A DNA stretch of 64,000 nt, from NCBI RefSeq assembly GCF_020215665.1, contig NZ_CP084061.1, positions 1,830,001 to 1,894,000 of the forward strand, read 5' to 3'. This document shows, piece by piece, positions 17,919-26,890 of this stretch. A program made the position numbers and the translations under genes. A model generated the notes under the pieces. The model was not told the origin of the DNA, ran no database searches, and saw only the letters and a list, made by a program, of their open reading frames with translations. The DNA comes from Blautia parvula (GTDB lineage: Bacteria > Bacillota > Clostridia > Lachnospirales > Lachnospiraceae). How positions within the stretch are numbered: the stretch's first letter is position 1; every line of letters starts with the position of its first letter.

Positions 17919-18119
17919 ATGAACAAGGGAACTGTAAAATGGTTTAATGCAGAAAAAGGCTACGGATTCATCACAGGTGAAGACGGACAGGATGTATTCG
18001 TACACTTCTCCGCTATCAATGGAGATGGTTTTAAATCCCTGGAAGAAGGACAGGCTGTATCTTATGATTTAACTGAAGGCGCTCGTGGAATGCAGGCAGC
18101 TAACGTAGAAAAATTATAA
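17919..18119 (+). CDS. Cold-shock protein (CspA/CspB family)
   Basis: This is a 66-aa single cold-shock domain that binds single-stranded RNA and DNA. RNP1 (KGYGFIT) and RNP2 (VFVHFSAI) are both intact. The start at 17919 has GGAGG 7-8 bp upstream and gives the canonical [10 protein letters not shown] opening. The same frame extends upstream only through the leader. It is monocistronic, with its own promoter, a long structured leader, and a strong terminator after the stop. Confidence 0.96.
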   Translation: MNKGTVKWFNAEKGYGFITGEDGQDVFVHFSAINGDGFKSLEEGQAVSYDLTEGARGMQAANVEKL

Positions 18120-18145
18120 TTTCCGGATAAACTGTACGAAAAATG

Positions 18146-18179
18146 CGGCTGGGCAGAATCTTCTGCCCAGCCGTTTTTT
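18146..18179 (+). terminator. Terminator of the cold-shock gene
   Basis: A 12-bp stem (CGGCTGGGCAGA with TCTGCCCAGCCG, 4-nt loop) is followed by six Ts. It may also serve the convergent GGDEF gene. Confidence 0.92.
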
Positions 18180-18182
18180 ATT

Positions 18183-19868
18183 CTATTTCCTGCTGCTTTT
18201 CTTATTCTCATACATATTCCTGTCCGCCCGGCCGATCAGTTCATGAAGCCACTCATCTGATTCCCCCGTTTTTCTGCCTGTGGCAATCCCTGCCGCTATG
18301 GAAATCTTCACCTCGTGTTCCTGATTATACTTCTCCTGGGCTTCCTCCAGATTCTTCTCCCATGACCGGATGCTCTGCAGACGCTTTAAAAATATCAGGA
18401 ACTCATCGCCGCCGATTCTGTAAATCTCGCCAAATCCACAGAATGCCTCCCTCAGACACCGGGCACATCCCTTGATCATCTCATCCCCGGCTCTGTGTCC
18501 AAAAGTGTCATTTACTTTCTTAAGGCCGTTTAAATCTACCATGACCGCTGACAGTTCCTGTCCCCGGGTCATCGTCTCCTGCAGTTCCTGCAGGCGCATC
18601 TCATATGCGGAGCGGTTTCCAAGCTTTGTCATAATATCCATATAGGCCAGCTCCTCAAGAATCCTGTCCCCGGTCCTATCCTCCAGGATTTCATTTACCT
18701 GACGTACCGTCATCCTGAGCAGTGCGCACACAAAGCCCAAAAGTCCAAGCTGATAATACATGGCATACCTGCTGCCCACCCCGGTATAAAAGGAGACCAG
18801 GGATACCACTGCCATGACTATGAGGAAAAAGACACCGCCAAGGAAAATCCTGGCGTACTGGGCCTTACTGCTTCTCAGCTCTTTTACCATATAAATCACA
18901 GAACAGATCATGGCAGCCACATAGAGGATATGGGTGATCGGAAGCATCTGCATCAGTTTACGTCCGCCCATCAGGTACACAAGACTCTGCACCAGTACAT
19001 TGCCGGCCAGTATTGTCTTCATCCAGTCCAGCATGGCTGATCTCCTCTGGCAGACTTCTCTGATAAAGGAAAGCATGGGGATGGGGATCATATAAAACGC
19101 ATAAAAGGATATCAGGCAGATCAGTCTGGGCCATGGCGATAAGAATACCATGAATTTGGAATCTGTGAGGATCCAGACTGCTGATACCAGGATAAAGATC
19201 CAGGCATAAAACACGCTGGATACATGCACAGCCTCCCTGACTCTCAAAAGAAGCCAGAGGAGAAACATACCCGCGCTCAGCACCAGGAGCACCACACAGA
19301 ATATGATCCTGGGACATTCCCGCACTCGGATATCCAAAAGCATGCTTTCCCTGCTGTCCAGACAGATCACGGGAACCTGAACCAGCCCTTCTCTATAAAA
19401 GCCGCTGAATATGACGGTTATCTCTTTTCCGGCATCTTCCCTGCCAAGCCTTGTCATACAAAAGTTGTTTCCCAGCATACCGTGAAATGTCCCTGTCTGC
19501 TGTTCCATATACCGGTATCTTGACACACCGTCAACGTATATTTCAACCTGCTGGTAATGGTTCAGAAATCCCAGATATTTTTCCTCCTCGGAAAATTCAG
19601 GGATGGTCTGCCTAAGAATGATCTTCCCTCCCCGGATCTTTATTTGGGATGGGACCTCACACGTCTTCTCTGTGCCGTCATCCGCCTGATAGTGCCAGCC
19701 GGTATCCCACTGATTAACACTGCTGCCTTTCTCCCGCACATTCCGGGGTTCCGGTTCTGCCTGCAATGCCGTAAACACGCCCAGCACAGCCATGATCACA
19801 ACTGTAAAAAATAAAATCCAGTGCCGGATCTTCCCGATCCTCTTTTCTCTCAACCGCAATTCCTCCAT
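18183..19868 (-). CDS. Membrane-bound GGDEF protein (probable diguanylate cyclase)
   Basis: At 561 aa, the protein has an N-terminal membrane anchor, an extracytoplasmic part of about 160 residues (beta-rich, with YRYMEQQTGTFHGMLGNNF), then about seven membrane helices (residues 190-380). This is the layout of 7TM-DISM sensors. The C-terminal GGDEF domain (about 395-555) has an intact RIGGDEF active site and LNGLKKVNDTFGHRAGDEMI, so it should make c-di-GMP. I see no RxxD inhibitory site just before GGDEF. No partner signalling genes are adjacent. Confidence 0.9.
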   Translation of the reverse strand: MEELRLREKRIGKIRHWILFFTVVIMAVLGVFTALQAEPEPRNVREKGSSVNQWDTGWHYQADDGTEKTCEVPSQIKIRGGKIILRQTIPEFSEEEKYLGFLNHYQQVEIYVDGVSRYRYMEQQTGTFHGMLGNNFCMTRLGREDAGKEITVIFSGFYREGLVQVPVICLDSRESMLLDIRVRECPRIIFCVVLLVLSAGMFLLWLLLRVREAVHVSSVFYAWIFILVSAVWILTDSKFMVFLSPWPRLICLISFYAFYMIPIPMLSFIREVCQRRSAMLDWMKTILAGNVLVQSLVYLMGGRKLMQMLPITHILYVAAMICSVIYMVKELRSSKAQYARIFLGGVFFLIVMAVVSLVSFYTGVGSRYAMYYQLGLLGFVCALLRMTVRQVNEILEDRTGDRILEELAYMDIMTKLGNRSAYEMRLQELQETMTRGQELSAVMVDLNGLKKVNDTFGHRAGDEMIKGCARCLREAFCGFGEIYRIGGDEFLIFLKRLQSIRSWEKNLEEAQEKYNQEHEVKISIAAGIATGRKTGESDEWLHELIGRADRNMYENKKSSRK

Positions 19869-19942
19869 TTAAAACATACTGCTGTGAAGTATCCTCCGCG
19901 CGCTGCGCGCCTTTCGCTGTCCGTGCCTTCCCGCTTAACAAG

Positions 19943-19970
19943 AAAAAAGGAAATGCATCTTAGCATTTCC
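19943..19970 (-). terminator. Terminator after the 86-aa membrane protein gene
   Basis: An 8-bp stem (GGAAATGC at 19949-19956 with GCATTTCC at 19963-19970) is followed by six Ts on the minus strand, 22 bp after the stop. Confidence 0.8.
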
Positions 19971-19991
19971 CATTCTGCCTTCCCTGTATGC

Positions 19992-20252
19992 CTATTCGGC
20001 TGTCTCTCCTGCAGTAAGCTCCTGGAGATAATCTGTCATGGCTGTCACGTTCATTTCTGTAGTTGTGGCCTCTCCCTCTGCGTCGTCTTTTGTAGCAAGA
20101 CCGTAGGCAGAATAGCCAATCCATCCAACGATCAGCAGACAAACCGCAGAAACAATGATCTTCTCAAGCAAAAGTTCACGTGCTTCTTTTTTCTGGATCT
20201 TGTCGCGGTTATTTTTATAATTTTTATACTTATCGACTTTTTCCTGACTCAT
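19992..20252 (-). CDS. Small membrane protein, 86 aa, unknown function
   Basis: A very basic N-terminal third (KVDKYKNYKNNRDKIQKKEAR) is followed by one membrane helix (about residues 33-52, IIVSAVCLLIVGWIGYSAYGL) and an acidic outer tail rich in Thr and Glu. The positive-inside rule puts the basic part in the cytoplasm. It could be a small scaffold or chaperone-like membrane protein, but no family is recognised. It stands alone with a terminator behind it. Confidence 0.78.
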   Translation of the reverse strand: MSQEKVDKYKNYKNNRDKIQKKEARELLLEKIIVSAVCLLIVGWIGYSAYGLATKDDAEGEATTTEMNVTAMTDYLQELTAGETAE

Positions 20253-20319
20253 GATGCTTCTCCTTATGTAAAGTTATGAATATTCCTTGATTTTTAATTA
20301 TAGCATATCTTTCTTTATT

Positions 20320-20541
20320 TTACCACTCTTTTGAGACTTCTTCTTCCCTGATTCCGTACTGCTCCATAAATTCCTGAAGGTCTGCCCTGCTTTTGATCAG
20401 GCACACTTCCTGGAATTTTCCTGTCTTCAGATCCTTGAATCCTGCCACCTGCTCTCCGGTGCAGATGCTGGATTTGAGCACAGGCTTCACGGCTATGCGG
20501 TCAAAGGGAATGACCTCTTTTTTCTTTTTCCTGCCAAACAC
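20320..20541 (-). CDS. Conserved small protein, 73 aa
   Basis: It begins MFGRKKKKEVIPFDR and contains a central CTGEQVAGFKDLKTGKFQEV segment with one Cys, then an acidic C-terminal helix. I know similar small proteins from Lachnospiraceae genomes but no function. As I recall, some are labelled aspartate dehydrogenase, which the length cannot support. It ends just upstream of the 86-aa membrane protein gene and begins 19 bp after the AEC permease stop. Confidence 0.75.
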   Translation of the reverse strand: MFGRKKKKEVIPFDRIAVKPVLKSSICTGEQVAGFKDLKTGKFQEVCLIKSRADLQEFMEQYGIREEEVSKEW

Positions 20542-20560
20542 AGAACCACGATCCTTTCTC

Positions 20561-21505
20561 TTATACCAGTCCCAGGGTTTTTAATAAGAACAGCCAGCCG
20601 GTCAATGTAAATGCGGAAAAAAAGGTAGTCAGCATTACCGTACTGGAAGTCAGCACTCCCTCATGGCCCATATTTTTCGCCATGACAAAACAACTCACCG
20701 TTGTAGCTGACCCCAGCATGACCAGTATGGCGATCAGCCGCTCCTTCGTATAGCCCAGCCGAACAGCCAGGGGGAGGAATACAGCAGCCAGCACCACCAG
20801 TTTGATCAGACTTGCCAGCACGGAGGGGCGCAGCTTTGCCAGTGCCTTCTTTCCCTCAAAGGATGCACCCATAGCCATAAGACCGAGAGGGGTTGCCAGA
20901 ACTGCCACATTCTTCACTGTCTTCTGCATGATCTCCGGCTGCGGAATCCTAAGGACAGACCAGAGAATCCCTGCCAGGATTCCCAGTATGATGGGATTTG
21001 TGACAATGCCCTTTGCTGTTTTCAGCAGCAGTTTCCGGTCAAGCTTTTTTCTCCCGGGCTTCATAAGGGAGAGGATCACCACCGCTGCCGCGTTGTAGAG
21101 GGGAACTGTCCCCACGATCATAAGGGGGGCCATACCGGAACTGCCGTAGATATTCTGTATAAAGGCAATCCCCAGGATCGCTGCACTGCTTCGGTAGGAA
21201 GCCTGCACAAACTCCCCGCGGATCTCCTCCTCCACCAGCAGCCTGGCAAGGAGGGCGATCACGGTGATACTCACCAGCGTGGCGAGAAAGCAGAACAGAA
21301 CAAAACCGCCGTCCCAGCTTTTCCGCACATCCACAGAGGATATATCCTGGAACACCAGGGCCGGTATGGCTGCCACGAAGACAAAACGGTTGAGCTTTGC
21401 CACAAAGTCAGCATTCATCAGCCCCAGATACCTGAACAGAAGGCCCAGAAGCATGGTGAGGAAAATGGGCAGTGTGGCATTCAGGCTGAATATAAGATTC
21501 TCCAA
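20561..21505 (-). CDS. AEC-family permease (auxin efflux carrier type)
   Basis: The 314-aa integral membrane protein has about ten helices in two inverted halves. It shows the family pattern of an N-terminal LPIFLTMLLGLLFRYLGLM and a C-terminal part with Gly/Pro-broken helices (LGSATTVSCFVMAKNMG). AEC members export small organic acids or move malate/malonate-type anions; the substrate here cannot be deduced. It starts 5 bp after the flavin reductase gene and is probably cotranscribed with it. Confidence 0.9.
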   Translation of the reverse strand: MENLIFSLNATLPIFLTMLLGLLFRYLGLMNADFVAKLNRFVFVAAIPALVFQDISSVDVRKSWDGGFVLFCFLATLVSITVIALLARLLVEEEIRGEFVQASYRSSAAILGIAFIQNIYGSSGMAPLMIVGTVPLYNAAAVVILSLMKPGRKKLDRKLLLKTAKGIVTNPIILGILAGILWSVLRIPQPEIMQKTVKNVAVLATPLGLMAMGASFEGKKALAKLRPSVLASLIKLVVLAAVFLPLAVRLGYTKERLIAILVMLGSATTVSCFVMAKNMGHEGVLTSSTVMLTTFFSAFTLTGWLFLLKTLGLV

Positions 21506-21510
21506 TGAGC

Positions 21511-22020
21511 TCAGCCTTCCTTCACCAGTACCTTCAGGATCTCACCGATGTACATGGTGTGATAATCTTTCTCAGGGTACCATTTTTCATCATTCTCCGG
21601 AGCATCAAAGTTTTCCGGGAAGAGGTCTCCGTGATACATCTTTTTGCAGACAAACACCAGGCTGGCCTCCTCAAACGCGGGAGCGCCGTCCACAAAGCAG
21701 GCAGTAAGTCCGGCCTCACTGATCTTGTCTCTGTCACGGCCTGACACGCTGCCGCATAAGCTTAATGCTTTTTTGTACCCTTCAGGGAAGAAGGAGATGG
21801 TAAAGGTGTCATTTGCGTCCACAAATTCCTTTGTGTAGCGCTGGGGACGGATATAGGCTGTCACCACATCTTTGCCCCAGATCACACCAACGCCGCCCCA
21901 GCTTGCAGTCATGGTATTATATTTTTCCTCTGTACCTGCTGTGATCAGCATCCACTCTTTTCCTATCTTTGTAAATGGATTGAACTGTAATTCCTCTGCT
22001 TTTACCTCTTTAAATGCCAT
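21511..22020 (-). CDS. Flavin reductase family protein (flavoredoxin-like)
   Basis: This 169-aa protein fits the FMN-binding split-barrel flavin reductase family. It opens with FNPFTKIGKEWMLITAGTEEKYNTMTASWGG, the standard FMN-binding start, and has YTKEFVDANDTFTISFFPE in the middle. It probably binds FMN and acts in electron transfer or as a flavoredoxin. It is followed by the AEC permease and preceded by a 20-bp perfect palindrome. Confidence 0.9.
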   Translation of the reverse strand: MAFKEVKAEELQFNPFTKIGKEWMLITAGTEEKYNTMTASWGGVGVIWGKDVVTAYIRPQRYTKEFVDANDTFTISFFPEGYKKALSLCGSVSGRDRDKISEAGLTACFVDGAPAFEEASLVFVCKKMYHGDLFPENFDAPENDEKWYPEKDYHTMYIGEILKVLVKEG

Positions 22021-22057
22021 AATAATTCCTTCCTTTCTCCCGGCCTGTATTCAGCAG

Positions 22058-22077
22058 CCGTTCAGACGTCTGAACGG
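22058..22077. repeat. 20-bp perfect palindrome between malQ and the flavin reductase gene
   Basis: CCGTTCAGAC is followed directly by its exact reverse complement GTCTGAACGG, with no loop. It lies 4 bp past the malQ stop and 38 bp before the flavin reductase start. There is no T-run, so an operator or a readthrough barrier is more likely than a terminator. Confidence 0.6.
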
Positions 22078-22080
22078 ACA

Positions 22081-23562
22081 CTATAATCTGCCGTATAATT
22101 TTGTCATATGCCAGATCCTGCCTTTTAATTCATCCGAAAATGCATTTTTGCTCATTCTCCACTTCCAGTTGTCCCCTAATGTGGATGGCGTATTGATCCT
22201 GGCCTCGCTGCCGAGCCCCAGATAATCCTGCACGGGTATGATGCAGGTATCAGCCACACTGCGCATGGCAAGGCTGATCAGATCCCAGTGCTGCTCCTCT
22301 TTCGGTGTATGGAAGCTGTTCATATATCTAAGGGCCACATCCCTGTCCCAGTTAGTCATGTGCTCATACCAGCCCACAGTGGTGTCATTGTCATGGGTTC
22401 CTGTGTAGACCACACAGTTTCTGTCATACTTGTAGGTGAGATAGTCGCTGTTCTCACTGGTGTCAAAGGCAAACTGCAGCACCTTCATGCCCGGATACCC
22501 GCTGTCCCGCAGAAGCTTGTAAACGGTCTCCGTTAGAAATCCCAGATCCTCAGCAATGATGTTCCGCTCCCCAAGCTCCTCTTTCATGGTATGGAACAGG
22601 TCCATGCCCGGTCCCTTTTCCCAGTGGCCGTTCTGTGCGGTCTCATCTCCGTAGGGAATGGAATAATACTCATCAAATCCCCTGAAATGGTCAATCCGCA
22701 CAATGTCAAAAAGCTTGAAACAGTGGGCAATCCTGCGCATCCACCAGCCGTAGTGCATTCTCTTGTGGTAATCCCAGCGGTACAGGGGATTGCCCCAGAG
22801 CTGGCCTGTGGCGGAGAACCCGTCCGGCGGACAGCCTGCCACAGCCACCGGCAGATTGTTCTCATCCAACTGGAACAGCTCCGGATTCGCCCAGGTATCC
22901 GCACTGTCAAAGGCCACATATATGGGAATGTCCCCAACAATCTGAATCCCTTTTTCATGGGCATAGTTCTTTACATTCTTCCACTGCTCAAAAAACTCGA
23001 ACTGCAGATACTGGTAAAAGATAATGTCCTCCCGCAGCTCGTCCTGATATCTCTTCAGGGCAGCCGGCTCTCTCAGACGCACTTCCTCGTCCCACTCGAT
23101 CCAGCTTTTGCCGCCGAATTTGTTTTTCACAGCCATATACAGGGCATAGTCATCCAGCCAGTGGTTGTTCTCCACACAGAAGGTAAGAAAATTCCCGTCA
23201 GACAGGATTTTGCTCCTTTCAAAGGCCTTCCGAAGAAGAGGAAAACGGCTCTCATATATTTTTCCGTAATCAATATAGGAGGGATGATCTCCCCAGTCAC
23301 AGGCGTCGCACTCTTCCTTTGTCAGCCATCCTTTCCCGATCAGGACGTTCAGATCGATGAAATAGGGATTGCCTGCAAAGGTGGAAAAGGATTGATAGGG
23401 GGAATCCCCGTAGCTGGTAGGTCCCAGCGGCAGTATCTGCCAGAGTTTCTGACCCGTATCTCTTAAAAGATCAATAAACTCATATGCCTCCTTAGAAAAT
23501 GCTCCAATGCCGTATGGAGACGGCAGACTGGCTATTGGCAGCAGCATTCCACTTCTTCTCAT
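22081..23562 (-). CDS. malQ: 4-alpha-glucanotransferase (amylomaltase) MalQ
   Basis: MalQ transfers glucan segments between maltodextrins in glycogen/maltose metabolism. The start chosen (ATG at 23560-23562) gives 493 aa opening MRRSGMLLPIASLPSPYGIG, normal for GH77. The catalytic region includes DIPIYVAFDSADTWANPELF, VRIDHFRGFDEYY (nucleophile Asp), IAEDLGFLT (acid/base Glu) and YTGTHDNDTTVGW. It follows truA with a 1-bp gap, so it is probably cotranscribed with truA and the ecf genes. Confidence 0.95.
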   Translation of the reverse strand: MRRSGMLLPIASLPSPYGIGAFSKEAYEFIDLLRDTGQKLWQILPLGPTSYGDSPYQSFSTFAGNPYFIDLNVLIGKGWLTKEECDACDWGDHPSYIDYGKIYESRFPLLRKAFERSKILSDGNFLTFCVENNHWLDDYALYMAVKNKFGGKSWIEWDEEVRLREPAALKRYQDELREDIIFYQYLQFEFFEQWKNVKNYAHEKGIQIVGDIPIYVAFDSADTWANPELFQLDENNLPVAVAGCPPDGFSATGQLWGNPLYRWDYHKRMHYGWWMRRIAHCFKLFDIVRIDHFRGFDEYYSIPYGDETAQNGHWEKGPGMDLFHTMKEELGERNIIAEDLGFLTETVYKLLRDSGYPGMKVLQFAFDTSENSDYLTYKYDRNCVVYTGTHDNDTTVGWYEHMTNWDRDVALRYMNSFHTPKEEQHWDLISLAMRSVADTCIIPVQDYLGLGSEARINTPSTLGDNWKWRMSKNAFSDELKGRIWHMTKLYGRL

Positions 23563-23563
23563 A

Positions 23564-24322
23564 TCACAATTCCTCTTCCTTGCCGTTTTTATAGTCAATT
23601 TTTATCAGGGTCAGCCCCCGCGCCGGGGCGGTGGGGCCGGCTGCCTTCCTGTCTCTGGCAGCCAGTATATCCTGCATCTTTTCCGGCGGATAGGCTCCAC
23701 CGCCGATCTCCATCAGCGTGCCGGCCAGAATCCGCACCATATTATACAAAAATCCGCTGCCCGTGATGCGTATGGTGATCAGGTCATTCTCACGTTCCAC
23801 CGAAAAGCTGTGGATGGTCCTGACGGTTGTCTTCACCTGCGCTCCCGCACCGCAGAAACTTTTAAAATCATGTTCGCCCAGCAGGTACGCCCCTGCCTGT
23901 CTCATCTTCTCAATATCCATGGGGATATAAGTAAAATGGGAGTAAAAGCGCTCTGTTGGCACCGGAAATCTTCTGTTCAGTATCCGGTATTCATATGTCT
24001 TCTCACTGACCCGGTACCTGGGATGAAAATCCCTGCTGACCTCCCTTGACCGCTGGATCCGGATATCTTCAGGAAGCCGCTGGTTCAGGGCGTAGGAAAT
24101 CTTCTCCCCCGGCATTCTGGCGTTGGTGTCGAACACAGCCACATTGCCCAGGGCATGGACGCCTGCGTCGGTTCTGCTGGCGCCTATGGTCTCCACAGGC
24201 TCCTTTAACAGCTCCGCCAGATGGCGGTTCAGCACCTCCTGTACGGTGATCCCGTTTGGCTGTACCTGCCAGCCGCAGTAATTTGTGCCGTCATAGGCCA
24301 CTTCCAGCATTACACGTTTCAT
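23564..24322 (-). CDS. truA: tRNA pseudouridine(38-40) synthase TruA
   Basis: TruA makes pseudouridine at positions 38-40 of the tRNA anticodon arm. The protein is 252 aa with the catalytic Asp in ASRTDAGVHALGN, the opening VAYDGTNYCGWQVQPN, and the conserved FLYNMVRILAGTL near residue 205. The common Firmicutes order ecfA1-ecfA2-ecfT-truA is seen here, with truA 10 bp downstream of ecfT. Confidence 0.96.
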   Translation of the reverse strand: MKRVMLEVAYDGTNYCGWQVQPNGITVQEVLNRHLAELLKEPVETIGASRTDAGVHALGNVAVFDTNARMPGEKISYALNQRLPEDIRIQRSREVSRDFHPRYRVSEKTYEYRILNRRFPVPTERFYSHFTYIPMDIEKMRQAGAYLLGEHDFKSFCGAGAQVKTTVRTIHSFSVERENDLITIRITGSGFLYNMVRILAGTLMEIGGGAYPPEKMQDILAARDRKAAGPTAPARGLTLIKIDYKNGKEEEL

Positions 24323-24332
24323 ACGGCGCCTC

Positions 24333-25133
24333 CTAGATCAGCACGCGGATCGCGATGTCCGCGGCCAGGTACAAAAAGATGCACAGGTAAGCTGAGGTGT
24401 CCCTGCTGTGGTATTTGAGAGGCTTCATAGATGTCCTGTTCTCACCGCCGTGATAACAGCGTGCCTCCATGGCCATAGCAAGATCATCTGCCCTTCTGAA
24501 CGCGGAGATGAAAAGGGGAACCAGAAGCGGCAGCAGGTTCTTAGCCTTCTGGATCAGATTCCCGTTCTCAAAATCAGCGCCTCTGGCGATCTGTGCCTTC
24601 ATGATCTTATCTGTCTCCTCCATAAGGATGGGAATGAATCTGAGGGCAATGGACATCATCATGGCGATATCATGTACCGGCACCCTGATCTTATTCAGCG
24701 GCCTCATAAGTCTCTCCAGACCGTCTGTGAGCTGGTTCGGCGTAGTGGTCAGTGTCATGACTGAGGAACCGATAACCAGATAGATCAGCCGGATACCGAT
24801 CTTCACAGCCTGCAGGATACCCTCCTGTGTGATCTTGAAGATCCAGAACTGCCACAGCACCTTGCCCGGTATTAAAAACAGATTGAAGGCAACAGTGATC
24901 AGCAGAATAAAGAACAGCGGTTTCAGCCCTTTCAGCATAAACTTAACGGGGACCTTTGACATGATGATGACTGCTGCCAGAAAAACCGTTGCCAGCAGAT
25001 ATCCCCAGAAGGAATTTGCCACAAAAAGTGACACCAGAAACATGATGGTTCCCACAAACTTCACGCGGGGGTCCAGCCTGTGGAGAATGGAATCCGCAGG
25101 GTAATATTGTCCGATGGTTATATCTCTTATCAT
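24333..25133 (-). CDS. ecfT: ECF transporter transmembrane subunit EcfT
   Basis: EcfT joins the two ATPases to vitamin-binding S components in the membrane. At 266 aa it has five or six hydrophobic segments and the family's cytoplasmic coupling motifs with Ala-Arg-Gly (AQIARGADF) and the later RRADDLAMAMEARCY. Its start overlaps the ecfA2 stop by 4 bp (ATGA). The S subunits are not in the window, as is usual for shared group II ECF modules. Confidence 0.95.
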   Translation of the reverse strand: MIRDITIGQYYPADSILHRLDPRVKFVGTIMFLVSLFVANSFWGYLLATVFLAAVIIMSKVPVKFMLKGLKPLFFILLITVAFNLFLIPGKVLWQFWIFKITQEGILQAVKIGIRLIYLVIGSSVMTLTTTPNQLTDGLERLMRPLNKIRVPVHDIAMMMSIALRFIPILMEETDKIMKAQIARGADFENGNLIQKAKNLLPLLVPLFISAFRRADDLAMAMEARCYHGGENRTSMKPLKYHSRDTSAYLCIFLYLAADIAIRVLI

Positions 25134-25987
25134 TTGTCCAATCTCTCCAGTGCCTGTAATATACTTGCCTTTGCCTCCTCCACCGTGGTGGCTGAGGTAT
25201 CCACATGCAGCCCGCGTTCCCCCAAAGCGTGCATGATGTAAGTGATCTGAGGCGCCGCAAGCCCCATGGCCTCCAGCTCCTTATAGTGGGAAAAGACTTC
25301 TCTCGGCACACCGTCAAATGCCTTTTCCCCTTTATTCATTACGATCATGCGCTCCACGTATTTGGCAATGTCCTCCATACTGTGGGATACCAGGATCACA
25401 GTGATTCCCCGCAGACTGTGCAGGGATGCGATCTGGTCCAGTATCTCATCCCGCCCCTGGGGGTCCAGGCCTGCCGTGGGTTCATCCAGGATCAGCACCT
25501 CCGGCTCCATGGCCAGCACACCCGCAATGGCTGCCCGCCGCTTCTGCCCTCCCGACAGCTCAAAGGGGGAGCTTTTATAAAACTTTTCGGAAAGCCCTGC
25601 CTGGGTCAGCGCCCTGACAGCTCTCTCCTCGGCTTCCTCTTTGGAAAGACCCAGATTCTTCGGCCCGAAGCAGACATCCTCAAGAACCTCCGCCTCAAAG
25701 AGCTGATGCTCCGGATACTGGAACACCAGTCCCACTTTGCTTCTCAGTTTCTGCCTGTCATATTTTTCCGCCCATATATCCTGGCCGTTGTAGAGGACTT
25801 TGCCTGATGTGGGTTTCATAAGGCCGTTGAAATGCTGTATCAGTGTGGATTTTCCGCTTCCCGTGTGTCCTATGATGCCCATGAACTGGCCGTCCGGAAT
25901 CTCCATATCCACATCCTTTAAGGCGTGCATCTCATAGACTGTTCCCGGACTGTATGTGTATGTGATATGCTCTAATTTTATTGACAT
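25130..25987 (-). CDS. ecfA2: ECF transporter ATPase EcfA2
   Basis: This 285-aa ABC ATPase has Walker [10 protein letters not shown] near residue 38, signature LSGGQKRR, Walker [14 protein letters not shown] and a C-terminal extension. [22 protein letters not shown] at the start is typical of EcfA2. It pairs with EcfA1 and EcfT to power vitamin uptake. It overlaps ecfA1 by 10 bp and ecfT by 4 bp. Confidence 0.95.
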   Translation of the reverse strand: MSIKLEHITYTYSPGTVYEMHALKDVDMEIPDGQFMGIIGHTGSGKSTLIQHFNGLMKPTSGKVLYNGQDIWAEKYDRQKLRSKVGLVFQYPEHQLFEAEVLEDVCFGPKNLGLSKEEAEERAVRALTQAGLSEKFYKSSPFELSGGQKRRAAIAGVLAMEPEVLILDEPTAGLDPQGRDEILDQIASLHSLRGITVILVSHSMEDIAKYVERMIVMNKGEKAFDGVPREVFSHYKELEAMGLAAPQITYIMHALGERGLHVDTSATTVEEAKASILQALERLDK

Positions 25988-26823
25988 AATGCGTTCACCA
26001 ATTCCTCTGTCGTCAGAATTCCCGCAGGTATCTTCACCCCTGCCTGCTTCAGCTCATAGGCCAGAAGTGTGACCTGGGGCACATCCAGGCGGTAGGATTT
26101 CAGCTCCTCCACCCTGGAAAAGACCTCTCTGGGTGTTCCCTGCATCACTACTTTTCCCTGGTCCATGACGAACACCTTGTCCGCGTTCACCACTTCCTCC
26201 ATATAATGCGTGATCAGAACCACTGTGATGCCTTCCTTTTCATTGAGCTCCTTTACTGCCCGGAGCACTTCTTTTCTGCCGTTTGGGTCCAGCATGGCTG
26301 TGGGTTCGTCCAGAATAATGCATTTGGGATGCATGGCCATGACACCTGCTATGGCAACCCTCTGCTTCTGTCCGCCTGACAGCTTATTTGGTGAATGGTG
26401 GCGGTAGGCAGTCATACCCACTGCCTCCAGACTTTCATTCACTCTCTGCCAGATATCATCCGTGGGGATTCCCATATTTTCAGGGCCGAAGCCCACGTCC
26501 TCCTCCACCACGGTACCGATGATCTGATTGTCGGGATTTTGGAAGACCATTCCTGCCTTCTGGCGGATCTTCCAGATATCCTCCTCCTCCGTGGTGTTCA
26601 TGCCGTCCAGCCACAGCGCACCCTCCGTAGGAAACAAAAGGGCATTGATATGCTTCGCCAGCGTGGATTTTCCGGAGCCGTTGTGTCCCAGGACAGCAAT
26701 AAACTGTCCTGCCTCGATATCCAGCTCCACATTGTCAAGGGCTCTGTACGTGCCCTCCACATGGCCGCTTTCATCGTATTTATAATAGTCATGCACCAGT
26801 TTAATGGCTTTTACAATTCCCAT
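25978..26823 (-). CDS. ecfA1: ECF transporter ATPase EcfA1
   Basis: This 281-aa ABC ATPase has Walker [10 protein letters not shown], signature LSGGQKQR, and Walker [14 protein letters not shown]. The [20 protein letters not shown] opening and the GPENMGIP loop match EcfA1. It is the first of ecfA1-ecfA2-ecfT-truA-malQ. Just upstream is one copy of a 28-bp chromosomal palindrome. Confidence 0.95.
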   Translation of the reverse strand: MGIVKAIKLVHDYYKYDESGHVEGTYRALDNVELDIEAGQFIAVLGHNGSGKSTLAKHINALLFPTEGALWLDGMNTTEEEDIWKIRQKAGMVFQNPDNQIIGTVVEEDVGFGPENMGIPTDDIWQRVNESLEAVGMTAYRHHSPNKLSGGQKQRVAIAGVMAMHPKCIILDEPTAMLDPNGRKEVLRAVKELNEKEGITVVLITHYMEEVVNADKVFVMDQGKVVMQGTPREVFSRVEELKSYRLDVPQVTLLAYELKQAGVKIPAGILTTEELVNALCQ

Positions 26824-26850
26824 TTTATATCCTTTCCATTGTACCTGATT

Positions 26851-26878
26851 GTAACTATCCAGTCAACTGAATCGTTAC
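26851..26878. repeat. 28-bp near-perfect palindrome, copy 2
   Basis: Matches 7506-7533 at 25 of 28 positions, between ecfA1 and the HAD-GNAT gene. Both copies begin GTAACTAT and end CTGAATCGTTAC. Confidence 0.75.
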
Positions 26879-26890
26879 TCCTGCCCGCAG

